Notes under the pieces: generated by a model
The model's database searches: none
Told to the model about the DNA's origin: nothing
The model's input: only the letters and a program-made list of their open reading frames with translations
Program-made: the position numbers and the translations under genes
Assembly (NCBI RefSeq): GCF_020382885.2
Contig: NC_058508.1
Span: forward strand, 6,936,055-7,000,054
Direction: 5' to 3'
Source: Scatophagus argus
Lineage: Eukaryota > Chordata > Actinopteri > Scatophagidae
Length of the DNA: 64,000 bases
In this document: positions 31,983 through 45,421 of the stretch, in pieces
Layout of the letters: each line of letters starts with the position of its first letter
How positions within the stretch are numbered: position 1 is the first letter of the stretch

Positions 31983-33303
31983 ATGTCGTCATGTGAAAAT
32001 GCTGCGTCACATCAAGGTATGTCGACTATTGTTATCACACCAAGTTGGTGGTCAGGGCAGCATCGCGCCACTGCAGTATAGCCATAAAATAATAAGAGTT
32101 TAAAATATAATACAATCTAGTACTACTGCATACACTCAGCCCAACCATGATCTTAAATCATAAATGTTGATGACGCAGTTGCTACTTATGTAAAAATGGG
32201 TTTTAAACATGCTATATGATATTACTACTGCCAAAAAGATTTATAAAACGGTAACACTATGCATTATATGTAATTTTGTCACAGACAGCAAAGCATCACC
32301 TCCTACATCAGAGGCTGAGCCCCTGAGGATTGTTCTGTTAGGGAAGACAGGAACAGGGAGAAGCTCCTCAGGCAACACCATCCTGGGGACGTCTGCCTTC
32401 CGGGTCGATGTGTCCCCCAACTCTGTCACCACACAGTGTCAAAGAAAGACTCTGACAGTAAGTGGACGGAGTATCTCTGTGATTGACACTCCAGGTTTCT
32501 TCAACACACAACTGTCCCGTGAGCACGTCATGGCAGAGGTGGGACGGTGTGTCGTCCTGTCTTCTCCGGGACCCCACGCTTTCTTGGTGACCCTGCAGCC
32601 CAGCAGGTTCACCCAAGAGGAGAAGGATGCCTTAGAGTGGACCAAGGCTATGTTTGGGCCAGGAGCCACCCGGTTTACTGTGGTCTTGTTCACTTGGGGA
32701 GACCAGCTGCAGGGAAAGAGCATCAAGGACTTCCTGGAGGAGAGTGATGAGCTGTCAGAATTTGTCAGCAGCTGCTATGGGGGGTATCACGTCTTTGACA
32801 ACAGCGGACAGGACAAGACAACGCAACAGGTCGTACAGCTTCTGAAAAAGATAGATGAGATGGTGGTGGACAACGGAGGCGGTTGCTACAGCAACGAGAT
32901 GTTCAAGGAGGCTGAAAGGGCCATCAGAAAGGCTCAAGAGAGGATTCTGGGAGAAAGAGGACACAAGGTGGAGTCACTGCAAAAGGATGCTGAAGACAAA
33001 GAGGAGCTGGGACCAGAGTTAGAGAGGGGGAGGGAGGAGGAAGAAGAGGCCAGGAGAAGGGCTGAGAGGCTTTTCTGGTGTGAGCTGGCGACTGCACTGG
33101 GGAGGGGTGCAGCAGAGGGGGCAGGGATCATGGGGAAAGACAAGGGGAAAGGGAAAGCTGTGAAGAAGGTGAAGGTGGTGGAGAAGGCAGCGGCTCTGGC
33201 AGCATCGCCGCTCTCCATCCGTTCAGCAGCAAAAGTGGTGGAGGGAGCAGTGAGAGAGGGGAGCAAGGTGCTATACAAACACAGAAAAACTTTACTGCAT
33301 TGA
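31983..33303 (+). CDS. GIMAP-like (AIG1 family) GTPase
   Basis: A 34-nt first coding exon (31983-32016, MSSCENAASHQ) ends at GTATGT and joins in phase to the large exon 32285-33303, giving 350 residues. The AIG1 GTP-binding domain starts at about residue 25: P-loop G31-KTGTGRSSSGN, switch/G3 D79-TPG, then FTWGD at 147-151 in the place of the G4 region. After about residue 235 comes a highly charged, probably coiled-coil stretch, then a Lys-rich and Ala-rich tail with no clear transmembrane helix. GIMAPs are GTPases of immune cells that oligomerise on membranes and influence lymphocyte survival; they are multicopy in fish. The P-loop lysine that normally contacts phosphate is Arg here (GTGRSS). 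The longer frame beginning at 32209 reads through the intron and is rejected in favour of the spliced start. Subfamily not assigned. Confidence 0.85.
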
Positions 33304-34524
33304 GGGATACAGGTGATGATGATGTGTGCAACAAAGTCATTTCACTGGGTTTACTCACTATTTATCAGAAACACTATCACTCTGTTTTAATATCACCAGC
33401 ACTTTGAGGTCATCCTGTTACATAAGTGTGTGTGTGTGTGTGTATTGTCTCTGCAGAAAGGTAAACATCCTGGTGTGTTGCAGTCCACGTAGCTTGCCAA
33501 CAAAGAACAAAGCCACACCTTTGAATTGAGAGAATTCACCTTATAATAAATATCTTGACAGAAGAATTAGCATGCAACTCGACTTCCTGTTTCTTAAAGT
33601 ATTTGTAAGTGTCAAAGCTTTTCAACTTTTTAGAGAAATTCAACACACACTTGTGTCACTTCCCCATTTTTATCACAACAAAACTGTTTGCTCACAGAAG
33701 GACAAAAACATTAGTCGATCTAAAAACTTTCTGTTCCATCTTTGGCTTCATTTACAACATGACAAAATATCCAGCCCTTTTCTCTCCTAATGAAGAAATA
33801 GATTGAAGTATAAAAGAGGACAATTAAGAAGAAATACAAAAAGTAACCTGGCAACAAGGAAAGAAACTGTTTGCACATAATACAGTAAGCTATTCTTTTA
33901 GGGAGTGTATAACGTTACAGAACCAAAGAGGAAAAGAATTCATAAGAATGTACAAAAATCACAATAGGTCATTACTTCATCATCAGGCAAGACTGTAAAA
34001 CATGTGGTGGTGACCGAATGAAATGTAGGAACATCTGATTTAAACATTTGATTTAAAACTCTGCACTTGTACAACTTTAACATAGGAAACGCTGGTTATG
34101 TACTGTGTGGAAACTGAAGCTACTTAAGGTCTACCTGAGTGCTGTACGTAAAAGCTACAGATAAACTCATTTACACTTTTGTGGATATGAAATTTTCTCA
34201 GTTACCAGAGCCAAGGTCTCTCTCAGAGCCTAAAAGGGAAAGTAAAGACAAAAATGCAGTTTCCATAGTGTTTCTCACTTGCCTGAATGTAAATTCCAGG
34301 TGCACATCAGGGACACTTTTCCAGTGTCACATTAGTATCCTATGAAGAAAATGCCAAGCACACAGAAATATGCATATACACACACACAGAAGTACTCATT
34401 TTGGTCTACAGAATCATGTCCGACCATCAGTCCCATTGCGAAATACTTGTACAATTGACGGGCAAGGACTATGTTCAGATGCTGAACTGTAGCAGGCACT
34501 GATGGGTGGCTGAAAGGCACAGTT
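33304..34524. other. GIMAP 3' UTR and convergent intergenic region
   Basis: The GIMAP-like gene and kdelr3 point towards each other here. A candidate AATAAA for the GIMAP transcript lies at 33545-33550, about 245 nt after its stop. A short TG run lies near 33426-33442. No further gene was seen. Confidence 0.55.
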
Positions 34525-36450
34525 TTACACAGGCATCGGCAGGGTCATCTTTCCTTTTCCTCGAAGCACTGCAGACAGGAAGAAGAGGGAGAACATTTGT
34601 TTTTGAAACCAAAAAAAACATCAAAACCTCAAAATCTGGTCACCCAACCAGATTCACCAGACAAGATTTAAACTCTGCTTTAACTGCAACCAAGGAGGAC
34701 ATCCTCCTCAACTGGAAGAGCAGGACTTAAAATAAACACTACCATACACGTACCAAACATTTCCACTTTTACAAATTTAAAAATTTTGCTGCATTTCCTC
34801 TGTTTGTCCGTTCTGGGTCTGTAATAACTAACTGTGTAAATTATTCTGCTGATCGAAAGAAATCACAGCTAAAACCACAAGTCTCCACGGGCAACGATTT
34901 AAATACTATACCATCTCCCTTGCAATAGACTTTACTCACCCCTTGTGACATAAAGGTAGAAGAAATCACAATAGAAAATGGTCTGCACGACGCCAGACAC
35001 CACGGCAATCTGGTCAAAGAAGCCCTCTGTGTGGTAACGCCAGACCCAGTTGGCTATGTATAGGGCTCGATAGAGGCCAAGGAAGAACAGGTAATGGGTA
35101 GTGATGGACTCTGCCTCGCCAGTCTTGGTGATCATAAAGAGCTGCGGCATTATGGCCACGGCCTCCAGGAAGATGGAGAAGGTCCACAGGATCTGAATGG
35201 GACCAGCAGGAGGGAAACAAATGAATTACACCAAGGTGTAACAATGAAAGGTGTATATTGTTGCAACACTGATAAAAACTGAACTTTAACAGACCACAAA
35301 TCCCTCAAGCTGCATGTTTATGCACCCTAAGTTTTTAAACTTTTCACTTTACACCTGGAGCCAAGTTTTGTCGAAGATACTGTGCGAGTGCGTATTTACC
35401 TCCATTGGGGTGAAAGCATAGTTTTCCAGGAAGGAGAGCCCAATGACTGGCACCAGTAAAAACTCCACACGAAATGTGTCGTTCTCTGAGTCGTACGTGT
35501 TCCTGAAGCGCATGTAGATCAGGTACACGGTAGCATAGGCCAGAGACAGGAACACCACCTGAGAGCAGAGTTGAATGTTGATTACTGGTCAAGTCAATGT
35601 GACCACTGTGAAGCATTGTTAGTAAGACTGTTAGCTGCTTTTTTGCCGGTTTAACTGGTTAACACCTGGATTGAGTGTTATACAGGCAACATTGGAGACA
35701 TACTTTAGACTTCAAACTAATTCAGAGTGCATTGTTTTGGTTTGTGTATTCACCGGTTAACCCTCCAACGAAAATGCATTTGTGTCACAGTATGTGGGAT
35801 CTACACTCTCACCTTCATGACTGTGTTGTACGCGGAGATGAAGGCGGTGAACAAGTCAAGGTACCTGGTGGTGAAGACAAGTGCAAACAACACCTGAGAC
35901 TTCCCAGAAATGCCTAGAGGAAAAAAAAAAAATAAAGATACACGTTTAATCACAGTCTTATGTGCAATCAAAAGCAACTGACTCCAGCAAACCAATCACA
36001 GTGTTTTTGATTAAGAACAGATCACAGAGAAAATTATGATTCCCCGAGTTTTATGATTACACAGCAAACGAAGGCGACTTTACAGCAGATTTAGTTTGCA
36101 TTCAAGATTTAGGCTGCTGTAGGTGGAGAATGCAACAGATTGCTTCACCATTGCCACGTCGCTTCCACCCCTGCAGTGCTACTCGTCATGATGCACTTGA
36201 TTTATAGTTACAACAACCTTTGACTCTGTCTTGCAAACACCGAGCGACTGCTGTATTTATACCGTACAGCTGCATGCATATTGCCTTAGTGAGGCTGTGC
36301 GACCAGGCCAGTCTCCTTTGAGTTAAAGTGCAGTGATGTCAGTCATAATGTCAGCCTACCAGCACAGGATTTGGACCTCCATATCTTCAGTAACAGGATA
36401 ATGATAGCCACTAGATGTGACACGTCACCCGCCAGACGAAAGATGTTCAT
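34525..36450 (-). CDS. kdelr3: ER lumen protein-retaining receptor 3 (KDEL receptor)
   Basis: Five exons join in phase to 215 codons plus stop: 36450-36360, 35913-35813, 35558-35400, 35192-34940 and 34568-34525. The product is a seven-helix Golgi/ER receptor that binds C-terminal KDEL-type signals of escaped ER proteins and returns them in COPI vesicles. The start [13 protein letters not shown] and the segments [30 protein letters not shown] and [20 protein letters not shown] are family-diagnostic. [19 protein letters not shown] and the C-terminal ending LPMP fit KDELR3 better than KDELR1 or KDELR2. The cytosolic tail reads [14 protein letters not shown], one residue longer than the usual VLKGKKLSLP form, with the paired lysines split by Gly and the regulatory Ser replaced by Thr. 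The 44-nt last exon is too short to show as an open reading frame but is secured by acceptor, phase and tail similarity. Confidence 0.95.
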
Positions 36451-37144
36451 GTTGTTTGTTCTCCGCCCCAGTAACCTTAAAACTTTAATACAAGTCCTTA
36501 TAGGCCGTTCTTGTCCTCCGGAGACAGGCCGTTTAGCCCAAACAGAAAAAGGCGAGCTCAAAGCTAAATATAAAAAAGTGAAGCGGACTCCGAGTCTGCC
36601 CGACTGCTCCTTGACTCGTTTTCTTAACGCGTACGTAAATAAACAGATATGACGTCTACAGAGTCCACTCACAAACTCAGCTGTGCCTGGAGTGGCATGA
36701 AAGAAAAGTTATTTCAGAGGAGGTGACGTGGCTGACAGCTCGCGCAGCATCAAGCTAACCCGGATGAAACAATTATATCCTTTTCCGGTTCTTGATTTTC
36801 AAAGTAAATCAACATTCGGGCTTACATTGAGAATTAGGCACGGGGACTTGTAAAGAAAAGTGTAAAGTTGATGTCGTTCATGATTAAGGGCAACAACCTT
36901 AAGCAATGGCGAATATTTCCTGGTGATTTGTTATTTTAAAGCATGTTGCCATTTAGTTTCGGTGCTGACCTTCTTTTGATACATGCCTTAAGATGGTGCT
37001 ATGGGCAGCAGTAAGAAATACAGCCCAGGTTAAACAGCAGATGGCGACATGCTGCAGGCAACAAGGACTACTTCCTTGTTGCACACTTGCTGCACACTAT
37101 TCTTTTCATGTTTGGAAAATCATTAAAAAATAACAGAGATACCC

Positions 37145-37185
<41 letters not shown>

Positions 37186-40100
37186 TCTATCTTCACACTC
37201 TGTCTTCTGACTTCTGACATTTCCACTCCAACTCCCTTTCCTCCAAACTCTGCTATCCAAATCATGGTCAAAACTTAGATCAACTTGCCCTCCCTTTCAT
37301 ATCATTTGGTGTCTCCATTTGTATCACATTCCACCGCCTCCACCTCCTCATTCATCCTCCTGCTTAATCCACAAATTGTAGCTGAATTTGGGTATCACAC
37401 GCATCGTTCTCCCCTGCATCCTACTGTTATGCAGTAAAATCAGCAGAGGGCACCTGAGATTACAGAGGAAATGTTTTCAGCCTACTTGGAGTGCATCCGT
37501 GATGCTGCAGAGAAATGAGGGGGCACCACACACCATGAAGAGTATGCAGCTCCCTTATACACCCTCAAAGCATCCAGCACACAGCCTGGTCCCCTTTTCT
37601 GTCACTATGTTGTTCAGTACTATTCTCAAACAGAAGTGTTCATATTGTCTGAAATATGATACATCAAGCAGACAGAGTGATAAATGAACAGACAATTCTA
37701 TAAAAAAAAGTAATAAAATTATCCTTCATTATTTGCTCCTGGGTGATTTATTCTCCACAAATGTACAGTAAAGGACATCCTCTGGACAGAGCTGACCCAT
37801 GTGTAGGCTACTGTAATGAGTGTGTGCTGAGCAAAAGGTTATGGAAACTAATCTGATGCCCAGGCATGATTAGCAGCTATTAATACATACACACTGTCCG
37901 GTCTGCCCTGAGGTGTCTGTGTGCTTGGTCATCTCCTGCTCAGATGCTGACTGTGTGACTGTCTGATCAGTCTGTCTCTAACCCTCGATCTCCTCGTTTC
38001 CTCCCATCGTACACAGCCTTTAGTGGTACCCAGTCATTTAGTCTGACTCTGTTCAAAACCACCAACGCTTTAACGGCGAATGCTCCCTCAGCTGTGAGCA
38101 CTGACACTATAGCTGGTAAAGGCTGTTATTATCTTTGAAAAGAGACTCAAGGTAATTAATAGGTAGAATCATTTTGACAGTTATGTAGAGTTCATATTAA
38201 CCACCTGGAGCTTCTTTTTAAGACTTGTGCATTATCACAATTTGCTCATTTATATTCTCTGCTGTCTAAGTTATATTCAAAGTTATTAAACATTTCTAGG
38301 TGACTTTTACATAGTTTGGATTTATATTGTAAAGCTATTTATCAATGTAATAATGGCAGAATAGATTTTATAGGAGTAAAACTTGACCAGAATTAGACCT
38401 GAAACAGTCTCGTCCAAATCAGTGTTGAAAATCTACCATCGTGTTATTCACCTAATTCAGAGAAATAGTCTGTAACGTTCTGTTTAGCTTGGTTCACCTG
38501 TACCGATCTGTTCACATCATTCATGTTTGGACCTCTTTTGGTGCCCTGGCCTGATACGTGGTGGCAGCACTCCTGCTTTTTTCTCACTCTTTATTTCTGA
38601 CTGCTTGTATTGCTAAAACTGCGCTGATTTATGCACCAGTATTTCCTGTTAGTGCTCACACTGTCCTGTTATGAGAAGCTGACCCTTGACAGTTCTTGTC
38701 ATGTCATCTCTGACCGGAAAATCCTAAAAGACGTATTCCAAAAGGATCATTTTTTTTATTAGTGCATGTCACCCTCAGACTCTCCATCTGTTTGTTTTCT
38801 TTTTACATCACTGTTGTTGCTACTTTCAGCACTGTGTCTCCATCCACCCCCTTGTTCCTCCTCTGTGAATTTGTCATATGGACAGATGCACACCCACCTC
38901 CCTATTCAGGAAGGGATTTTGAAAAGACCCCCCCCACACACACACACACATACATGCACATGTTAAAATTTAAAAAAGAGAGGAACAGAAGCAGAGGTAG
39001 GGAGAGGGAAGGAGTGATGAGGGGGCTAAAAGGCAGCTGTGGGTGAGGGCAAGAGGGGAGAAGGGGAGGTTTCCATAGAAACTGTTTTGCTCACTTCACA
39101 TTTCATATGGTCATGTGGACACTGGATGAGGGAATTCTAAATTAAACAAGAAAATGTCTCTTGGGGCGTCCTTTTATTGAGTATAATAAGGATGTGTCAA
39201 TCCTCATTAGTCAACAGAACGGCTGTGAGAGCACACAAAGTTTTGCTGAGGCTGTTGATGTGGGTTTGAGGTCTGCTGTTTTCCAGACATACTAACCTCT
39301 GATGGTTACACAAAAGGTAAAAACGTAAATAAATTATGTATGTTAGTTTCAAAGCCAACCAGGTGCAGCTGCACTGACAAAGAGATTTATGAACAGAGAC
39401 GGAAAATATATTTACTCTTACACAGTAACTTAAGGGCTAATTTATACATTTACAGCTTCATTCATTTACAGCCAAAATGTACTAAGTTAGTTTAAACTGC
39501 CCTGTAAAATGACCCATTAGAGGGGATATGTGCTTAAAAATATGGTTTACTTTTGTTTATGTGCATTTTGCTGATTCTACTTTAATTTGTTTGCTTTTAT
39601 CACCCCTGTTGTGATGTTGTCTTTTACTACAAGCAGACTTGCCATGTCACAGATGACCCTCCTGCCTAGCATTTCACATTATTTAACTTCATGAATGTGA
39701 AAGAGAAACATATTTACGTTTATTTACAGTTGACGGGATGCCCAGGTGACATGGGTGGTTAAGGTACCTATACTTTTAACTACTGGTGTAAGAAAATATA
39801 GTATATATACAGTACTGAGATATTACATTTAGTGATTCTGTGTGAATTCTCAAAAACATTGCATTGATTTTTAATTAATAGCTTATATGCAAAGATTTGT
39901 GGTAGTGTTGTGTCGTCCAACATAATGTCACCTGTGACATTAAGAAATAAGCTCATAGAACAAAGGGCCAATGAAACACAAGCCCTGCTTATAGTAACAC
40001 AAAATCAAAACCCTGTAACGTGATGCTTAATATATTGTCAGACTCTTGCCAATTTACAGCCTTACATTTAACCATAATGCCCCTCATGAGCACATGACCA

Positions 40101-40949
40101 GCTAACTTGGTTGCAGGTCACTCTAGTCGTTCTCTTCCCTTATTTCCTGTTTTTCCTGTTTAAAAAACAACCAGATGAACTGATGAACATCCATGCTAGA
40201 TTATCTAAGCAGTTTTATCATATGTATAATATTAACATTTCATTTCTTCTGGGTTATTATCAACACTGGCACCTCTGTCAACCGTTTAACCCAACAGCAA
40301 ACGGCATTTTAGTCTACTGTCATTCTCCACCATTAAGTCGAATGAACTGGCACATCACAGGTGAAACAGAGAGGATGGCTGAAAGGTCCTTCAACCAAAT
40401 ACTCATAATGCAATAATCATGCAGTCTAATCTGAATCTGTTGTATCCACTCATGTACTAAGAGTGCCCCAATTGTATACTTTCACTAGAGTTTTGAACTA
40501 AAGTGTACTTCAGCACAGAACACGCAGAGCAGAAAACCTGCATCTGTGTTGCTTACAACCTTCTTCTCTGTCTAACTGTGGTGATGTGGTATTAAATGTG
40601 TTATGGAGTAACAAAGTGAAGTAATGAAGTAAGCTTTGAAGGAGTAAATGTAAAGGGATTACGTTCACAGGCCAATACATAGTAATAGTCCTGTGTTATT
40701 GCAATAAACATGGCAATACACAGTTTTGAACTATGATGGGAACTCAACCACTTCATTTTCAAGCCCCCGTATTTTTTACGTCTCCCACCTGTTACAGTAT
40801 CATCTCTGTTGTTCCTCAGAGAGAGTTAGCCTGGAAATCATGACTCAAACGAGTTCTCGCTCACTTGCATGGACGCATCAGGCATTATTCAACACCTACA
40901 CAAGCTTAGAGTGTGCAGAAAAGAGTGGCAGCCCCCCCGCCCAGAGCGT
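36451..40949. other. Intergenic region between divergent kdelr3 and kcnj4
   Basis: The first few hundred bases hold the kdelr3 5' UTR and promoter. The remainder has microsatellites (AC runs at about 37151-37180 and 38935-38952) and no splice-supported coding exon. The two flanking genes are transcribed away from each other, as in human 22q13.1. Confidence 0.6.
37142..37180. repeat. (CG)n(CA)n microsatellite
   Basis: A short CG alternation runs directly into about 14 AC units. Alternating purine-pyrimidine sequence of this kind can adopt Z-DNA. Confidence 0.9.
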
Positions 40950-41077
40950 AGTCTCATCTCTTCTCCTTTTGTCTTTTTGCCTTTCTTTTCTTCTTTTCTC
41001 TCTTCTCCTCTCTTCTCCTCTTCTCTCCTCTCCTCTCCTCCTCCATCCATCCCATTCTTCTTCCCTCCCTTCCAAAC
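40950..41077. repeat. Polypyrimidine tract upstream of the kcnj4 5' exon
   Basis: About 125 nt composed almost only of C and T, with CTCTCCT-type sub-repeats, ends shortly before the candidate first exon of kcnj4. Long homopyrimidine tracts near promoters can form triplex DNA. Confidence 0.75.
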
Positions 41078-41089
41078 CCATGCTCTGTG

Positions 41090-41411
41090 CTCTGCAGAGG
41101 GGAGATTGACACAGCATTTTCAGCCCAGTGTGTGTGAGTACGCAGAGCAGAGCGCGCACAGACAGGATTATAGTCAGTGAAGGAGGCAGCAAAGGACAAT
41201 AACGGATTAAAATAAAGAAACAACAGGGTTAAAAGAATAAAGAAGGAATGAAGAAGGAACTAAAAGAAAGAACTCAAAGAGAGGAAGAAGAACAGACCAA
41301 ATGAATCTAAGGATGCGGGACCTTTCACAGTGAAACTGGGATTTTGAGAAGTGAAGTGATGGTACAAAAGGAATTCAAATTGTAACCCGACGACAGAAAA
41401 CAACTCCCAGG
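41090..41411 (+). promoter_or_regulatory. kcnj4: Candidate non-coding first exon of kcnj4
   Basis: Plus-strand sequence with several short, closed upstream ATG frames ends at a strong donor (CAGG followed by GTGAGC) at 41412. No long frame is open through the donor, which fits a 5' UTR exon. Mammalian KCNJ4 also has a non-coding first exon. The start coordinate is a guess; the donor is seen. Confidence 0.4.
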
Positions 41412-44400
41412 GTGAGCTTCATTTATATTCAATTTACAGACAGTTGGTATCAGGGGATGCACACAATAAAAACTTCATGCATTATGTTTTTCATTTTGTT
41501 GACCAAATTTATTTGACAATTTTGCACTTCACATGACAGACAGAACTAGAAGAGCAGTTCTAGTTTTACCTTCAGACAGTACACTCTTTGACAGTTATGA
41601 CAGCAAAATAAGCACTGCGTCACAACAGCACAGACTAAAGCTCTGGCATCATGGAAACTGCCGTGTCGTCTATGATCAAGTGAACAGTCACACTTGTCGG
41701 TCATATACTGTATCTGCACAGCACTGGTGAAGCTCAAAGACAACAGCTGGAAAAACAACCTCTAAGTCAAACGCAGTGGCTGTTTTGCTTTTCAACCACC
41801 AGCAACCTATGAAGGTACAGCAGGTATAAAACAAACCTTAAGGCAACAATCTCATTGTGCACGTGTTGGTTAAGTTCAAACAAAAGTCAAATGATATGCT
41901 TCTGGAAATCTCTCTGTTGTTTTTAAATGTTGGACTATTTCATGAGTTAGTTTTGTTTTTGTGCATCTCTGCTATTGCAGCATTCAGAAGAGAAATGCTT
42001 CATGTTACCATCACAGGGAAGCCTGGGTATAAAGTGATCTTTTTAGGGGAGCATTATTGATCGCTGCTGGATGGATTAAGTCACTTTGGCCTAAAGTGAT
42101 TCTTGTTTCAGACAGCCCTAATGGCCTTTTCAGGAACCCTCAGGAAGGACAGCATCGACCAGGACTGTTAAGATGAATAAATACTTACGCTACAACTCTC
42201 AGCGGATCTTTTACAGTTACAAAGTGATTATTTATATTACCTACCGATCTAACACACAAACCTACAAGTATAATATGTTTTGTAAAGATTAAGACTATGC
42301 GAAAGACAAAATGAAAAAATAATTTGAATTGAAGCCAACATGGAGGTTGTCTGGGATGTGATGGTAGCGTGGGAATGGCTGACTGCTTCTCAGTGGGCTG
42401 GCTCGTGACAAGCAGAGGTGAAACTGGGGTACGTATTGATTAGTTTTCACATCATACAAGACCGTTTTGCTAAAGCAAACAAAAGAAGGAAGTGAAGTGA
42501 ATTTGTTCAGTGGACTGACTGACTGATTCAAAATAGTCACCAGGCCTGCAGCATGAGTCACATTAGTGAGACGGACATCCTTAACTTACATTGTATCACA
42601 AAACAAATATATGCTTCCCTTAAGTAATCCAATTAATCTAACAAGGATATTCTGTGCTTTTCATGCCAGTAGTTTTCAACAATAATCAGACTCCCTCTTG
42701 TTATCATTTCTGGCAGAAAACACATTTTAGTTAGAATTTGCCTTTGAAAGCATCTGACAATTTCAGAATGCTTATGACCAGCGAAATATGATGACATATG
42801 ACTCAGACCACTTTGTATAATGGCCTCACTAGATGCCACACTGGTCAGGCCTGGGCATGAATCCTTGATATTCATACTGAATGTATAATTTATTTTTATG
42901 GCAGATGTAATAGTGTGTCTCATCGGGGCGATCACCAAAGGCTTGAGGGGAAGTGGACACTTTCTTAATCCCTCTCCACTCCTAACGAACCTGTTTGTCA
43001 TTGTCTCTCTCTTTTGAGATTAACAGACAGGAAATATCTATATCATATATATAATATCTAATCATAGAATGGCTTTCTTTCTTGTTTCAGTGTCAGAGAT
43101 TGTGACTGACTATTAATCTGTAATTTATGAGATTAGGGATGAGCTGGTGAAGCATACAGTAAAAGATTTCCATATTAGTGTACATACAGCATGGTGGCAA
43201 AGTCAGGACATGTGCAAATATGAACAGAAACAGGCACAACAGGGCTGCAACTCACAATAATTTCGTATCAGTTACTCTGAAGAAGCAATGCTTAGTCTAT
43301 AAAAAAGTGAAAAACAACTGACCAACAAACTAAAATCAAAACAGATTCAGCTAACCTTGATAACAAATCAGAGAAAAGAGGCAAATCCTTACATTTTGTC
43401 TCCAGCAAAAAAAAAAAATCCATTTTTGATAAGTGGTTTAAATGATTAATTGAATTGATTGATTGACTAATTGCCGGACACAATTCTGTAAGCATACATA
43501 CATAACTGCCAGTCTCAATGTACTTCCTTCTGCATTCTCTCTGTACATCTTAAGCCTGAATCAAAAATAATAAAATAGAAAAAATCTGTGCAAAATTCAG
43601 TGATTTCTTAAACATAGCTCTATAATTGCTAAATTTTATAGTTATTGTAAATAGCCTTTTGGTCAGCAGAGTGTCCTTGAGACGAATCATTAGAAAAATA
43701 AGTGGCATAAAGTAAATCACAAAAGCTTTCTGTGAATGCTTTTTGACTGAAGGTTTGTCACTCTCTCAGTCAGTGATATGGATCAGAAAAGTGCCCATTA
43801 TGAGTCACCTCTTCCGCCTTATTAAGAATCTACTTAAAATCAAATGAAGACATTGTTTTCTGCCCTTATGCCCTTTTTCTCATCCCATCGCTCCCTCCCT
43901 CTCTGACTCACATTACGAGAGCAATTAATACTGTAGACAAGCCCCCCCTACGCCACCGTGTCTCTGGTGACTCTCTCCACTTCTCTTTGTCCCCCCAAAT
44001 GCCACAGGAGATGTGTTCCTATGGAAACCGGCTTCAGTGAAAAGTCCCCTGTTTTACCTGTTGACCACTAACTGGCTTGTGTTGTGTGTGTCTCATCTCT
44101 GCTGTAACACATCGGTACCTGCACTTTACCTCTATCGGCCTTCCGGTTTATTGGAGGTTTTAAAATCTTTCTACCAAAAAGGAGGGGCCTTTGGCGATGA
44201 AGCGCTGGCTGGATCAAGCTTCCATTTATAGATACGGCTCGGAGGTGGAAGAACCTTTTTCACAGCTGTGTTGTTGGTTGGAAAGCAAAGACATCTGTAT
44301 GGAGACAGACAAAACAAAAAACTATAATCCAATGCGCACATATACACATACAGATTCACCTGTGTGAGCGTCATTTCAAAGGAGATGTATTCTCTCTTGA

Positions 44401-45371
44401 TTGTGTACAATTATTTTAAGCTAACTGTTTTCATTCAGTCGAAATGATAATAAAATGCAACATCAGTGACACCATAACCTTTTTAGCAGAAATTAGATTT
44501 TATTCTTGACACTCTCTGGTTACTGTGAGACAAGTTACAAGAAATGTTTTAGAGCAGTGCTTTAAAGACTACTGACATAAGGAAAAAAATCAACCATGAA
44601 CAAGAAAAGCACACCTACTAATCCACATTAATGCTGAGGTTGTTCCCGGGAGCTGGTTTGGCTTTACCAATGATAACATTTGGTGAAATGGCCTCCAATA
44701 CAGAATTGTGAAAAAACACAAATAGTGACAATAACAAACGTCAGCTTGCTATCACATGTATTATGATAGAAAAAAAGAAAAGGAAAGATAATACGACAAG
44801 ATTTTCTCAGCATTTTTGGAAAGTTATATGTTACCAGAAAAAAAATGCCTTCGCTGTGCTCATGTCATTTTAAGACTGATGACTGTCCTGGAGAAAAGTT
44901 GTTGGTTTCCTACTTTGTCACAGAAGAACAGCTTTGTGCTGTAATACATTGTAGAAGTTGTAGTCAGATGGGGACACACTTTATAGGTCTGTTAACTCGC
45001 CTGATGTGCAATGTGTGCCATACCAATGTGTGCCATTGGCTTTAATGTTTTCCATAAAAATCAAACTAAGACACTGTGGTAGATCAGTTCAGTTGAAAGA
45101 CCATCTGTGACTAAAGCTCCAGTGAACTTTTTGACAGCTAACCGTAGCATGTTGTGTCTGGTTTTGATGGCCGCATTGTCGTTATGATAATTGCATCATA
45201 TTATTACAGGATGTATGAGAACCATTTCACATTGCTTACAGAAAGAGTAATATTCCAATTACTTGAATTTAAAGTCACATGGACTTACATATGGTGTGGA
45301 TATAACCTTTTGAACTGAATGATTTCCATCTCCAGTCATTTTAAACACATGGCTTTAAAATAATAATAGTA

Positions 45372-45390
45372 CTTCTTCTTCTTCTTCTTC

Positions 45391-45420
<30 letters not shown>
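45372..45420. repeat. (CTT)n(ATT)n compound trinucleotide repeat
   Basis: About seven CTT units run into about nine ATT units in the presumed first intron of kcnj4. Confidence 0.9.

Positions 45421-45421
<1 letters not shown>

Noticed and set aside
32209..32284. Upstream extension of the GIMAP reading frame starting at 32209
   Set aside because: It reads through a clear intron end (TTTTGTCACAG before 32285) and encodes no family-like sequence; the spliced start at 31983 fits phase and composition better.
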